Source of the DNA: Chromatiales bacterium
GTDB lineage: Bacteria; Pseudomonadota; Gammaproteobacteria; Chromatiales; Chromatiaceae
Direction: 5' to 3'
Length of the DNA stretch: 42,753 nt
Assembly: GCA_028278145.1 (NCBI GenBank)
Contig: JANQEV010000092.1
Coordinates: forward strand, 1 to 42,753
Position 1 is the stretch's first letter. The number at the start of each line of letters is the position of its first letter. The notes below the pieces were generated by a model, which saw only the letters and a list, made by a program, of their open reading frames with translations, did not search any database and was not told the origin of the DNA. Shown here one piece after another: positions 6,884-14,821 of this stretch. Position numbers and translations under genes: made by a program.

Positions 6884-8308
6884 TTATACCGGGCCTGGGT
6901 AGGTGGCGCCCTTGGTGCCGTCTTTGGGGGCCTTGTACCAGCTCAGCTTTTCCTGCAGGTTCACCACCTCACCTACGATGATCAGGGTGGGGGGCTTGGG
7001 CTGCTCTCGTTCTACGATCTCCTGGATATTGGATAGTGTTCCAGTGAATACGCGCTGTTTCTCGGTGGTCCCTTGCTGTACCAGTGCTACTGGCATGTCG
7101 CCAGATACGCCGCGGGCCATAAGTTCACGGGATATCACCGGCAGACCATGCAGGCCCATGTAGAACACCACGGTCTGATGGGGCTGGGCCAGTTGCTCCC
7201 AGTTCAGGTTCATGCTGCCGTCTTTCAGGTGCCCGGTTACGAAGGTGACTGACTGGGCGTAGTCCCGGTGGGTGAGTGGTATGCCGGCATAGGCGGCACA
7301 ACCGGAGGCTGCGGTAATAGCTGGTACCACCTGGAATGGGATGCCCTGTTCTGCCAGGGTATCGATCTCTTCGCCACCACGGCCGAAGATGAATGGGTCT
7401 CCACCCTTCAGTCGTACTACCCGGTTGCCCTCTTTGGCCAGTCTGGCCAGAAGCTGATTGATCTCTTCCTGGGGCATGGCGTGGTTGTCACGCTCCTTGC
7501 CCACGTAGATGCGCTCGGCATCGCGTCTGGTCATCTCCAGGATCGGTTTTGCCACCAGGCGGTCATACACTACTACATCGGCCTGCTGCATCAGGCGCAG
7601 GGCGCGAAAGGTGATCAGGTCCGGATCGCCAGGCCCGCCACCAACCAGGTAGACCTCACCCATGGGTTTGGATGGGTCTGTGCTCTCCAGGGCCTTCTCC
7701 ATGGCAACATCTGCCTCCTCAATGTGGCCAGAGAATATGCGCTCAGCAACACCACTACGCAATACGTTCTCCCAGAACATCTGGCGGTCCTTGGGGCTGG
7801 AGAAGCGCTGCTTAACTTTATCCCGAAAGCGTTTTGCCAGGTCAGCCAGGCGGCCATATCCAGCCGGGATTACTGATTCCAGGCGGCTGCGGATGAGACG
7901 GGCCAGTACCGGTGATGCTCCGCCGGTGGATACGGCTACCACCACCGGGGAACGGTCCACGATGGAAGGGGTTATGAAGCTGCACAATTCTGGCTGGTCC
8001 ACCACGTTTACCGGTAGTTGCCGGGATTTGGCAGCCTCGGAGACCTTGCGGTTCACCTCAGGGTTGTCGGTGGCGGCATAGGCCAGGCTGCAGTTGTCGA
8101 GATCGCTGTCCTGGTACTCTCTCTGCTCATGATCAATGGCGCCGTCCTCAACCAGGGTTTTCAGGTTGGAGCAGATATCTGGTGATATCACCCTAACCTT
8201 GGCCTGGGCCTGCAACAACAGGGACACCTTACGTGCGGCGACTTCACCACCCCCAACAACCAGGGCGGTTTTATCTTTTATGTCTAGAAATACTGGCAGA
8301 AAGTCCAT
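6884..8308 (-). CDS. cysG: Siroheme synthase (multifunctional CysG)
   Basis: A 474-residue fusion of two modules. The N-terminal part (about 1-205) is the NAD-dependent precorrin-2 dehydrogenase and sirohydrochlorin ferrochelatase, with the nucleotide motif VVGGGEVAARK and the catalytic Asp104 in NVVDQPELCSF. The C-terminal part (about 215-460) is the uroporphyrinogen III methyltransferase, with VYLVGGGPGDPDLIT, VVRLKGGDPFIFGRGGEE and PAITAASGCAAYAGIPLTHR. It makes siroheme from uroporphyrinogen III for sulfite and nitrite reductases. Residue 128, a serine reported as phosphorylated in the Salmonella enzyme, is threonine here (VAVSTGG). It leads a probable two-gene unit with ubiT and is divergent from the sulfur-relay operon. 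Confidence 0.96.
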   Translation of the reverse strand: MDFLPVFLDIKDKTALVVGGGEVAARKVSLLLQAQAKVRVISPDICSNLKTLVEDGAIDHEQREYQDSDLDNCSLAYAATDNPEVNRKVSEAAKSRQLPVNVVDQPELCSFITPSIVDRSPVVVAVSTGGASPVLARLIRSRLESVIPAGYGRLADLAKRFRDKVKQRFSSPKDRQMFWENVLRSGVAERIFSGHIEEADVAMEKALESTDPSKPMGEVYLVGGGPGDPDLITFRALRLMQQADVVVYDRLVAKPILEMTRRDAERIYVGKERDNHAMPQEEINQLLARLAKEGNRVVRLKGGDPFIFGRGGEEIDTLAEQGIPFQVVPAITAASGCAAYAGIPLTHRDYAQSVTFVTGHLKDGSMNLNWEQLAQPHQTVVFYMGLHGLPVISRELMARGVSGDMPVALVQQGTTEKQRVFTGTLSNIQEIVEREQPKPPTLIIVGEVVNLQEKLSWYKAPKDGTKGATYPGPV

Positions 8309-8391
8309 AGAAGTCTGTTTTGATTATTTGCTACCTGTGTTCGAAGGCGAGACTCTATCACGGGGTGACATACGCGACAATTGCAAACTAG

Positions 8392-8412
8392 GGTAAAACC
8401 TTGGTAAAACCT
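8392..8412. repeat. Tandem direct repeat GGTAAAACCT between cysG and rhd
   Basis: Two exact copies of GGTAAAACCT lie at 8392-8401 and 8403-8412, a period of 11 bases or about one helical turn. They fall in the 203-base region between the divergent cysG and rhodanese genes. Repeats on one face of the helix often serve as binding sites for a dimeric regulator. No known regulator is recognised for this motif. Confidence 0.55.
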
Positions 8413-8511
8413 GTTCAAAAGCAGGAAATCTTATGTTCCACTGGTCCATGATCGTCAGCAGCTAGGCTGGAACCTATAAAGAAATTAGAATATACTAATA
8501 CGTAATTGAGA

Positions 8512-8865
8512 ATGATAGGTATTTATTCCGTGGTTAGAGAAATTGAAAGTATCGAGTTACAACAGAGACTTGAGTCTGGTGATGAACCGATTCTGTTGGA
8601 TATCCGTAGTGCCAATGAGCTGATGCAGGGTATGATCCCGGACTCAGAGCATTTGCCGATGCATCTGCTTCCACTGAAAATTGCTGAACTCCCAAAGGAT
8701 AGGGATATTGTGCTCTACTGCCGTAGTGGTGCGCGAACCTATACTGCATGTAACTTCCTGATGCAGCAAGGATATACCAATGTTATGCACCTGCGTGGCG
8801 GCATCATTAGCTGGGCTCAGCATGGTCTGGAGATTGTGCGACCACCCATGGTTAGCAATGGCTGA
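8512..8865 (+). CDS. Single-domain rhodanese sulfurtransferase
   Basis: A rhodanese-fold protein of 117 residues from the ATG at 8512; a TTG at 8506 is possible but weaker. The active-site loop is CRSGAR in IVLYCRSGARTY, whose cysteine carries the persulfide. DIRSANELMQGMIPDSEHLPMHLLP and GYTNVMHLRGGIISWAQHGLEI are typical flanks. It is first of the rhd-tusA-dsrE2 set. In sulfur oxidisers such as Allochromatium this set passes sulfane sulfur from low-molecular-weight persulfides to TusA and on to the cytoplasmic oxidation machinery. That pathway role is taken from family knowledge and gene order. Confidence 0.92.
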   Translation: MIGIYSVVREIESIELQQRLESGDEPILLDIRSANELMQGMIPDSEHLPMHLLPLKIAELPKDRDIVLYCRSGARTYTACNFLMQQGYTNVMHLRGGIISWAQHGLEIVRPPMVSNG

Positions 8866-8891
8866 TTCTGTATCTGGCGTGGGCAGAATGC

Positions 8892-8920
8892 TTGCGTTTG
8901 CCGCAAAGTTAGAATATAAG
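8892..8920 (+). promoter_or_regulatory. Putative sigma70 promoter for tusA
   Basis: TTGCGT (8892-8897) and TATAAG (8915-8920) are separated by 17 bases, a good sigma70 arrangement. It lies in the 109-base gap between rhd and tusA, about 55 bases before the tusA start. This suggests tusA-dsrE2 can be made independently of rhd. Confidence 0.45.
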
Positions 8921-8974
8921 ATACAGCTTAAATAACAAACCACACCAACTGAAATCAAATTTTTGGAGAACATC

Positions 8975-9205
8975 ATGGCTGATTTTGATCAAGAACTGGA
9001 CGCATGCGGACTGAACTGCCCACTGCCAATCCTGCGTGCTAAAAAGACCCTGAATGGTATGGAAGCAGGTAAGGTTCTGCACATCATTGCTACTGACCCA
9101 GGTTCTGTTAAGGATTTCGAGGCTTTCTCCAAGCAGACCGGAAACGAGCTGATGGAGTCCAAAGAGGACGGTGGCAAGTTCCACTTTCTGATCAAGAAAG
9201 CCTGA
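8975..9205 (+). CDS. tusA: TusA family sulfur carrier protein
   Basis: A 76-residue TusA-like protein, the usual size. The start ATG at 8975 follows GGAGAA; an in-frame TTG at 8963 overlaps that ribosome site and is unlikely. The persulfide-carrying cysteine lies in LDACGLNCPLPILRAKK (Cys15 in CPxP). The rest (KVLHIIATDPGSVKDFEAFSKQTGNELM) is typical of the two-layer fold. In rhd-tusA-dsrE2 clusters TusA is the central carrier of sulfane sulfur in the cytoplasm during sulfur oxidation, rather than the tRNA-thiolation TusA. Here that is inferred from the neighbours. Confidence 0.93.
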   Translation: MADFDQELDACGLNCPLPILRAKKTLNGMEAGKVLHIIATDPGSVKDFEAFSKQTGNELMESKEDGGKFHFLIKKA

Positions 9206-9253
9206 TTAATTAATAACTTAACTTTATATTGTTGACATCTGGAGGATTTCCCG

Positions 9254-9766
9254 GTGGAACAGAAGAAATTAGCGATTATCGCAACCAAGGGTACGCTGGA
9301 TTGGGCATATCCTCCCCTCATCCTGGCATCCACTGCAGCGGCCCTGGACTATGAGGTTGAGATCTTTTTTACCTTTTATGGTCTACAGCTGCTCCGCAAG
9401 GATGTCAGTGGTCTGAAGGTGAGCCCGCTGGGTAATCCGGGCATGCCGATGAAAATGCCATTTGGACCAAAGTGGTTCCGCGGCATTAATTGGAACATTC
9501 CAAACATCATTCAGGCCAACGTTCCAGGCTTCGAGTCTCTGGCAACAACCCTGATGAAGAAGACCATTGCCAATAACGGCGTCGCAAAGATTGAAGAGTT
9601 ACGTGAACTCTGCCAAGAGGCTGAGGTGCGCTTTACCGCCTGTCAGATGACAGTGGAGCTGTTCGATTTTGACAGTGAAGTAGACTTTATTGATGGTGTT
9701 GAATATGCTGGTGCCGCAAAATTCTTCGAGTTTGCTGGCGAAGCCGATATCTGTTTGTATATCTAA
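9254..9766 (+). CDS. dsrE2: DsrE2-like sulfur-transfer protein
   Basis: A 170-residue DsrE/DsrF-superfamily protein starting at GTG after GGAGGA. The N-terminus KLAIIATKGTLDWAYPPLILASTAAALDYEVEIFFTFYGL is the typical Rossmann-like start of this group. Candidate sulfur-carrying cysteines are Cys120 and Cys130 (LCQEAEVRFTACQMT) and Cys167 near the C-terminus. A long insert with Pro, Gly and Met (NPGMPMKMPFGPKWFRG) is characteristic of the DsrE2 branch. It is the last gene of the sulfur-relay set and is closed by a strong terminator. Members are often membrane-associated; no clear transmembrane helix is seen here. Confidence 0.9.
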   Translation: MEQKKLAIIATKGTLDWAYPPLILASTAAALDYEVEIFFTFYGLQLLRKDVSGLKVSPLGNPGMPMKMPFGPKWFRGINWNIPNIIQANVPGFESLATTLMKKTIANNGVAKIEELRELCQEAEVRFTACQMTVELFDFDSEVDFIDGVEYAGAAKFFEFAGEADICLYI

Positions 9767-9786
9767 TTTCAGCACAAGCAAGATAT

Positions 9787-9817
9787 AAAAACGCCACCCA
9801 ATGGGTGGCGTTTTTTT
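9787..9817. terminator. Rho-independent terminator after dsrE2
   Basis: ACGCCACCC (9791-9799), loop AAT, GGGTGGCGT (9803-9811), followed by a seven-T run (9811-9817) on the plus strand. The run of A before the stem gives a short T-run for minus-strand transcripts too, so it may also end the convergent minus-strand unit. Confidence 0.92.
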
Positions 9818-9835
9818 GCTTGTGAGGGTCAGCTG

Positions 9836-10141
9836 CTAGTCGCGAATATGCTCCACCACTCCGTTCTCGTCTGGAGTGCCCCAGTCGCGCTGCTTATTGA
9901 TCTCCAGTTTCTGAAATGCGGCTTCAAGCAGCTCGTCAGCATTTCCGCCTGCCATACGGTAGGCGTCTAGTAACAGAATCAGGCAGTCGGCGTACTCCAC
10001 ATGATCATCAGGCTGGGCAATCACCTCCTGTACCTCCTTGGCCAGATGGTGTAGTGGCCTGGTGGCTGATCGTCCACCACCAAAGGTGGCGTCTGACCAC
10101 TCGGCTATCTCATCCTGTAGCTGTTGTATGCGTGTGGTCAT
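9836..10141 (-). CDS. MazG-like (DUF550) nucleotide pyrophosphohydrolase
   Basis: A 101-residue protein from the ATG at 10141. A longer frame to 10186 would overlap the upstream ABC gene and its extra residues do not fit. Residues HLAKEVQEVIAQPDDHVEYADCLILLLDAYRMAG give the acidic metal-binding helices of the all-alpha NTP pyrophosphatase fold (E..E and E..D). DWGTPDENGVVEHIRD matches the C-terminus of DUF550 proteins. These cleave dNTPs to dNMP and pyrophosphate. It lies 14 bases downstream of the ABC transporter gene stop and is probably cotranscribed with it. Confidence 0.82.
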   Translation of the reverse strand: MTTRIQQLQDEIAEWSDATFGGGRSATRPLHHLAKEVQEVIAQPDDHVEYADCLILLLDAYRMAGGNADELLEAAFQKLEINKQRDWGTPDENGVVEHIRD

Positions 10142-10154
10142 GGTAAGCCCCTGA

Positions 10155-11987
10155 TCAGTGTTCCTGATGCCGGTACAGAGTGGCATACAGGCCGTCCTGT
10201 TGGATCAGATCGTCATGGTGGCCTTCCTCCACAATCTGTCCATCCTCGAATACCAGTACCCGGTCCGCCTGTTTAACAGCACTCAGACGATGGGCGATGA
10301 TCAGGGTAGTACGGCCATGCAGAAACTTCTGCAATGCTGCATGCAGATTGCCCTCGGTAGCGGTATCCAGGGAGGAGGTAGCCTCGTCCAGGATAACCAC
10401 CTTGGGATTGCTCAGTACCATGCGGGCCACAGCCAGGCGCTGGCGCTGGCCACCGGAAAGGCGGATGCCGTAACGTCCGATCATGGTCTCCAGGCCGTGG
10501 TCCAGGTCCCTGATGATGTCAGCCAGTTGTGCAATCTCCAGGGCTTGCCAAAGCTTCTCATCTTCTATCTCCTGGCCCAGGGTCAGGTTCATGCGTACGG
10601 TATCGTTGAACAGGGCAGGGTGTTGCAGCACAGTAGCCACGTTGTCCCGTACCACATCCATGCCGATCTCAGATACGGGTACCCCGTCAAAACAGATCTG
10701 GCCTGAGTTGGGTGGGTAGAGACCAAGTATGACCTGTACCATAGTGGTCTTGCCGCCACCGCTGGCCCCAACCAGGGCCACTTTTTCCCCGGCGGCAATC
10801 TCCAGACTGATATTGTTCAGCACCAGGGGGCCGTCACCATAGCGGAAAGAGACGTTTTGCAGGCGTAGATCGGTGGTGGTCTTGCCCTGAAACGGGTCTT
10901 CCTTATGTGGATACACCGGCTCCAGATTGATATCAATAAGTTGGTTAAGGCGTTCCAGGGCGGCTTGTGCCCCATTGAAGGAGTACTGGATGGCCAATAC
11001 CTCCTGCACCGGCCCCATCATGTACCAAAGGTAGGCAAATACCGCCAGCATCTGGCCGATAGTGAGGTCAGAATACAGCACCATGACCATGCTCAGGGCG
11101 CGGAAGATATCGAATCCAAACAGAAATACGGTAAAGGAGAGACGCTGGGCTGCATCACTCTTCCAGGTGAAGGCCCTAGAATGGTCGCGGATATGATCTG
11201 CCTTGCCAATGATGCGGGAAATGTAGTGTTTCTCCCGGTTGCTGGCACGGATCTGCTGGATGGCGTCCAGGGTCTCTGACAGGGCCTCCTGGAACAGTTG
11301 GTAGGCGCTGTTTTCCTGGCGCTTCAGTTTTTTTACCTTACGCCCAAACAGGGTGGTGATGTAGATCACCAGTGGGTTCAGGAACAGGATGAACAGGGCC
11401 AGTTGCCAGTGCATCCAGAGGAGTACTATGCCGGTGCCGACGATGCTGAGAACGGCCACTATGAACTTGGAGGTAGCGATGCCGATGAAGTTGTCCACTG
11501 CGTCGATATCTGTAACCAGGTGCGAGGCTACGGTGCCACTGCCCAGGGTTTCATATTCTGACATGGAGACCCGTTCCAGGCGTTGCAGCAGGCTGCGTCG
11601 GATACGGAAGGTTACATCTTTGGAGACCATAGTGAACTGCCGCATCTGCCAGACACCCAGAACCAGTGAGATCAGTCGCATGATCAGGGTCAGGGCAAGT
11701 ACTGCAACGATATACAGGATCGGTCCCTGCCAACTTTCAGGAAAAATAGCGTTAATTGTGGCCACCGAAATGCCAGGTTCCTCCAGTAGCACCTCATCCA
11801 CCAATAGGGGGATAAATAGCGGTATAGGAACGCTGACAGCGGCCCCGAGGATGGCAATAAGGTTGGCGGCGACCAGTTCGCGCTTGCGCCGCAGGATCAT
11901 GGTGGCGAGCTCGCGCCAACTGTATTTTTCAGAACGCAGCTTGGGCGATGATTCGGTCTGTTCAGTTGCTATGGTCAGTTCTGTCAC
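10155..11987 (-). CDS. ABC exporter, fused membrane and ATPase domains
   Basis: A 610-residue half-transporter. The membrane domain (about 30-335) has six hydrophobic helices, and a nucleotide-binding domain spans about 365-605. Walker A is GASGGGKTT, the signature LSGGQRQR, Walker B VVILDEATSSLD and the switch His AHRLS; all are intact. Such exporters work as dimers in the inner membrane to move lipids, peptides or drugs. There is no N-terminal peptidase domain and no adjacent membrane-fusion protein. A TolC-type gene is divergent, 286 bases away, which may or may not be functionally linked. Substrate unknown. Confidence 0.93.
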   Translation of the reverse strand: MTELTIATEQTESSPKLRSEKYSWRELATMILRRKRELVAANLIAILGAAVSVPIPLFIPLLVDEVLLEEPGISVATINAIFPESWQGPILYIVAVLALTLIMRLISLVLGVWQMRQFTMVSKDVTFRIRRSLLQRLERVSMSEYETLGSGTVASHLVTDIDAVDNFIGIATSKFIVAVLSIVGTGIVLLWMHWQLALFILFLNPLVIYITTLFGRKVKKLKRQENSAYQLFQEALSETLDAIQQIRASNREKHYISRIIGKADHIRDHSRAFTWKSDAAQRLSFTVFLFGFDIFRALSMVMVLYSDLTIGQMLAVFAYLWYMMGPVQEVLAIQYSFNGAQAALERLNQLIDINLEPVYPHKEDPFQGKTTTDLRLQNVSFRYGDGPLVLNNISLEIAAGEKVALVGASGGGKTTMVQVILGLYPPNSGQICFDGVPVSEIGMDVVRDNVATVLQHPALFNDTVRMNLTLGQEIEDEKLWQALEIAQLADIIRDLDHGLETMIGRYGIRLSGGQRQRLAVARMVLSNPKVVILDEATSSLDTATEGNLHAALQKFLHGRTTLIIAHRLSAVKQADRVLVFEDGQIVEEGHHDDLIQQDGLYATLYRHQEH

Positions 11988-12015
11988 TTCTGTTGAATCC
12001 GGTTCTCTGCAGTAA

Positions 12016-12040
12016 GCACAAACCAGAATCAGGTTTGTGC
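12016..12040. promoter_or_regulatory. Perfect 9-bp inverted repeat in the ABC gene leader
   Basis: GCACAAACC (12016-12024), loop of seven, GGTTTGTGC (12032-12040). It lies 29 bases upstream of the ABC gene start, in the region shared with tolC. No T-run follows in either direction, so a protein-binding site or leader hairpin is more likely than a terminator. Confidence 0.5.
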
Positions 12041-12222
12041 CGCTATAAAAAGGTGATCATGGATAATATCAGAAACTATGACAAGGATACCGGGAGTGTA
12101 TTCTACTGTTTTCGGTTTTTTTATTGTGATGGATGTTAGGGCATTTCATGCCGGGTAACCGACTTTGAGTGATCTGTGAACTGTTCATGCTATCTGGAAT
12201 GGGACATTGAGAATTTTAGCTG

Positions 12223-12228
12223 TATAAT
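12223..12228 (+). promoter_or_regulatory. Possible -10 element for tolC
   Basis: A consensus TATAAT, placing a start site about 39 bases before the tolC ATG. The -35 position (TGGGAC, 17 bases upstream) is poor, so the promoter may need an activator. The rest of 11988-12273 shows no gene. Confidence 0.35.
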
Positions 12229-12273
12229 GGTCGGAATGGCCAAGATACCATTTGAATAACGTAGGATCGAAAA

Positions 12274-13581
12274 ATGAAAAAAAGGCTGGCGTCTGTACTT
12301 GTCTGCTCTCTACTGTGGTTGCCTCTGGCTCATGGCGAGAACCTGATGCAGGTATATAAACTTGCAGTGCAGAATGATGCCCAGCTCAAGGCAGCCAGAG
12401 CCACCCGTGACTCGGTGTTGGAATCCAGGCCCCAGGCCAAGGCAGCCCTGCTTCCTACCATCTCTCTGAGTGCAGATGCCAATAATGTCCACACTAAGGT
12501 TGTTCAGTCTCCAACTGGTCGCAGCAACACAGTAAACGGTACCTCAAGCCTGGGATTGAGCCTGTCTGTCCCGGTGTACCGCCGGGATTTGTGGGTGCAG
12601 TTGGACCAGGCCGATGATTCGATTGCCCAGGCTGAGGCCACTTACGCAGCAGCTGAACAGGACCTGATCGTACGCACTGCCCAGGCCTACTTCGATATTC
12701 TATCGGCTCAGGATAGCCTGGAGTTTGCCAAGGCAGAGACTGCGGCCATTGCCCGCCAGCTGGACCAGGCCAAGCAGCGTTTTGATGTGGGTCTGATTGC
12801 CATTACGGCGGTACATGAGGCCCAGGCTGCCTATGACCAGTCCAGATCAGATTTGATCCTGGCTGAAAATTCCCTGGATAACGCCTGGGAGGCGCTGTTT
12901 GAGATTACCCGCCGCAAGGTAAAATCTCTGGCCAATCTGGCAGATGATCTGGCCCTGTCAAAACCGCAACCCCAGAGTATTGAGGCGTGGGGAAACCGGG
13001 CGCAGCAGCAGAATCTTTCTATACGTGCTGCAGCCGAGGCTAGAGATATCGCCCGCAAGAACATTAAGGTTCAGCAGTCGGGTCACTATCCAACTCTTGA
13101 CCTTGTTGGTAGCCATGATAGGAGTCGTACTACCAGTGCAACAGGTACCGAGACCAACACCTCGACAATCGGGCTGCAGTTTAACTTACCGCTATATGCT
13201 GGTGGTGGTGTTACCTCACGTACCAAGCAGGCCCGTTTTGATCTGGAGGCGGCCCAGGAGAACCTGGATAAGGAGCGTCGGTCGGTAAACCGCCAGGTGC
13301 GTGATGCCTATCGTCGTGTATTGGCTAGCATAAGTGCGGTACAGGCCCTCAAGGCCAGTACCATATCTACCCGCAGTGCCCTGGAGGCCACCGAGGCAGG
13401 TTTTGAGGTGGGCACCCGCACCATGGTGGATGTGCTCAACGCCCAGAGAGATCTGTATCAATCCCTCAGTAACTATGCCACCGTGCGATACAACTACATC
13501 ATGAGCGGTCTACAATTAAAGCAAGCAGCAGGGACTGTGAGTGCTGGTGACCTAAGGCGCATCACTGCATGGTTGAGATAG
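12274..13581 (+). CDS. tolC: TolC family outer-membrane efflux protein
   Basis: A 435-residue TolC homologue with a signal peptide (MKKRLASVLVCSLLWLPLAHG). It contains the two internal structural repeats of the family: the first starts at NLMQVYKLAVQNDAQLKAARA and the second at NLSIRAAAEARDIARKNIKVQQSGHYPTLDLVGS. Glycine- and polar-rich strand regions (SLGLSLSVPVYRRD, STIGLQFNLPLYAGGGV) mark the beta-barrel. It forms the trimeric outer-membrane and periplasmic channel used by type I secretion and efflux pumps. A GTRTMVDVLNAQRDLYQS segment near the end is typical. It is monocistronic, with a terminator after it. Length and motifs are complete. Confidence 0.94.
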   Translation: MKKRLASVLVCSLLWLPLAHGENLMQVYKLAVQNDAQLKAARATRDSVLESRPQAKAALLPTISLSADANNVHTKVVQSPTGRSNTVNGTSSLGLSLSVPVYRRDLWVQLDQADDSIAQAEATYAAAEQDLIVRTAQAYFDILSAQDSLEFAKAETAAIARQLDQAKQRFDVGLIAITAVHEAQAAYDQSRSDLILAENSLDNAWEALFEITRRKVKSLANLADDLALSKPQPQSIEAWGNRAQQQNLSIRAAAEARDIARKNIKVQQSGHYPTLDLVGSHDRSRTTSATGTETNTSTIGLQFNLPLYAGGGVTSRTKQARFDLEAAQENLDKERRSVNRQVRDAYRRVLASISAVQALKASTISTRSALEATEAGFEVGTRTMVDVLNAQRDLYQSLSNYATVRYNYIMSGLQLKQAAGTVSAGDLRRITAWLR

Positions 13582-13609
13582 GTGTAAGGTGTTTTTATCT
13601 ATTTGGAAG

Positions 13610-13634
13610 CGGGGCCTCTGGTCCCGTTTCTTGT
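13610..13634 (+). terminator. Probable terminator after tolC
   Basis: Stem CGGGGCC (13610-13616), loop TCT, GGTCCCG (13620-13626), with one G-T pair, followed by the T-rich TTCTTGTT. It lies 29 bases after the tolC stop codon and before aroC. Confidence 0.65.
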
Positions 13635-13677
13635 TAAGAACTTATGCAAAACAGCTTGAGCGGTTAGAATAAAAATC

Positions 13678-14778
13678 ATGTCTGGAAATAGCATTGGAAA
13701 ACTGTTTACTGTTACCTCGTTTGGTGAGAGCCACGGCCCCGCCATAGGCTGTATTGTGGATGGTTGTCCGCCAGGGCTGGCCCTGTCTGAGGACGATCTG
13801 CAGGTTGATCTGGATCGACGTAAGCCTGGTACTTCACGCCATACCACCCAGAGACGTGAGGCGGACGAGGTGCAGATCCTGTCCGGTGTATTTGAGGGGG
13901 TAACCACTGGAACCCCCATCGGCCTGATCATCCACAATACCGATCAACGCTCCAAGGACTACTCCAATATCATGGATCGGTTTCGACCCGGTCATGCCGA
14001 TTACACCTATACCCAGAAGTACGGCATGCGGGATTATCGTGGTGGCGGACGTTCCTCTGCGCGTGAGACCGCCATGCGGGTAGCAGCCGGCGCCATTGCG
14101 AAAAAATATCTGCAGCAGAGCTGCGGTATTCTGATTCGAGGTTACCTGGCCCAGCTTGGTCCTATCCAGATCGAGAATCTGGATTGGGATGAGGTGCACA
14201 ACAATCCATTCTTCTGTCCCGATAAGGACAAGGTGTCGGTAATGGAGAAGTACATGGATGATCTGCGCAGTGAAGGCAACTCGGTGGGTGCGCGTATAAA
14301 CGTGGTGGCCTCCAATGTGCCGCCAGGTCTGGGCGAGCCCATCTTCGATCGTCTGGATGCCGAGATTGCTCACTCTCTGATGAGCATCAACGCGGTGAAG
14401 GGAGTGGAGATAGGAGCCGGCTTCAACAGCGTAATCCAGCAGGGCACGGAACACCGGGATGAGATCACTCCAGATGGCTTTCTGGGCAACAATGCAGGCG
14501 GAATTCTGGGGGGTATATCCAGTGGCCAGGACATAGTTGCCAGTATCGCCATGAAGCCCACCTCCAGTCTGCATATACCTTGTCACAGTGTGAACACCAA
14601 GGGCGAACCGGTGGAGGTTGTAACCACGGGGCGCCATGACCCCTGTGTGGGTATCCGTGCTACTCCCATTGCCGAGGCCATGCTGGCTATAACGCTGATG
14701 GATCACCTGCTGCGCCATCGGGCCCAGAATATGGATGTGCACTCAGAGACTCCGGTTATCCCGGCCTCTCCAAGGTGA
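13678..14778 (+). CDS. aroC: Chorismate synthase
   Basis: A 366-residue enzyme, standard length. It converts 5-enolpyruvylshikimate 3-phosphate to chorismate using reduced FMN, the last step of the shikimate pathway. Family signatures are complete: [22 protein letters not shown] at the N-terminus, [29 protein letters not shown] in the middle, and [17 protein letters not shown] with [17 protein letters not shown] in the C-terminal third. It supplies chorismate for the tryptophan genes later in the window and for quinone and folate synthesis. The start overlaps no neighbour, and the MFS gene begins 43 bases downstream. Confidence 0.97.
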   Translation: MSGNSIGKLFTVTSFGESHGPAIGCIVDGCPPGLALSEDDLQVDLDRRKPGTSRHTTQRREADEVQILSGVFEGVTTGTPIGLIIHNTDQRSKDYSNIMDRFRPGHADYTYTQKYGMRDYRGGGRSSARETAMRVAAGAIAKKYLQQSCGILIRGYLAQLGPIQIENLDWDEVHNNPFFCPDKDKVSVMEKYMDDLRSEGNSVGARINVVASNVPPGLGEPIFDRLDAEIAHSLMSINAVKGVEIGAGFNSVIQQGTEHRDEITPDGFLGNNAGGILGGISSGQDIVASIAMKPTSSLHIPCHSVNTKGEPVEVVTTGRHDPCVGIRATPIAEAMLAITLMDHLLRHRAQNMDVHSETPVIPASPR

Positions 14779-14821
14779 GGGCAGCTCAGATCCATTTTCT
14801 TTCCCTATACTGTTATAGCTG

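Noticed and set aside
13834..14742. A 302-codon minus-strand frame inside aroC
   Set aside because: It lies wholly antisense to a complete chorismate synthase; its His- and Gln-rich, motif-free translation is a codon-bias shadow.
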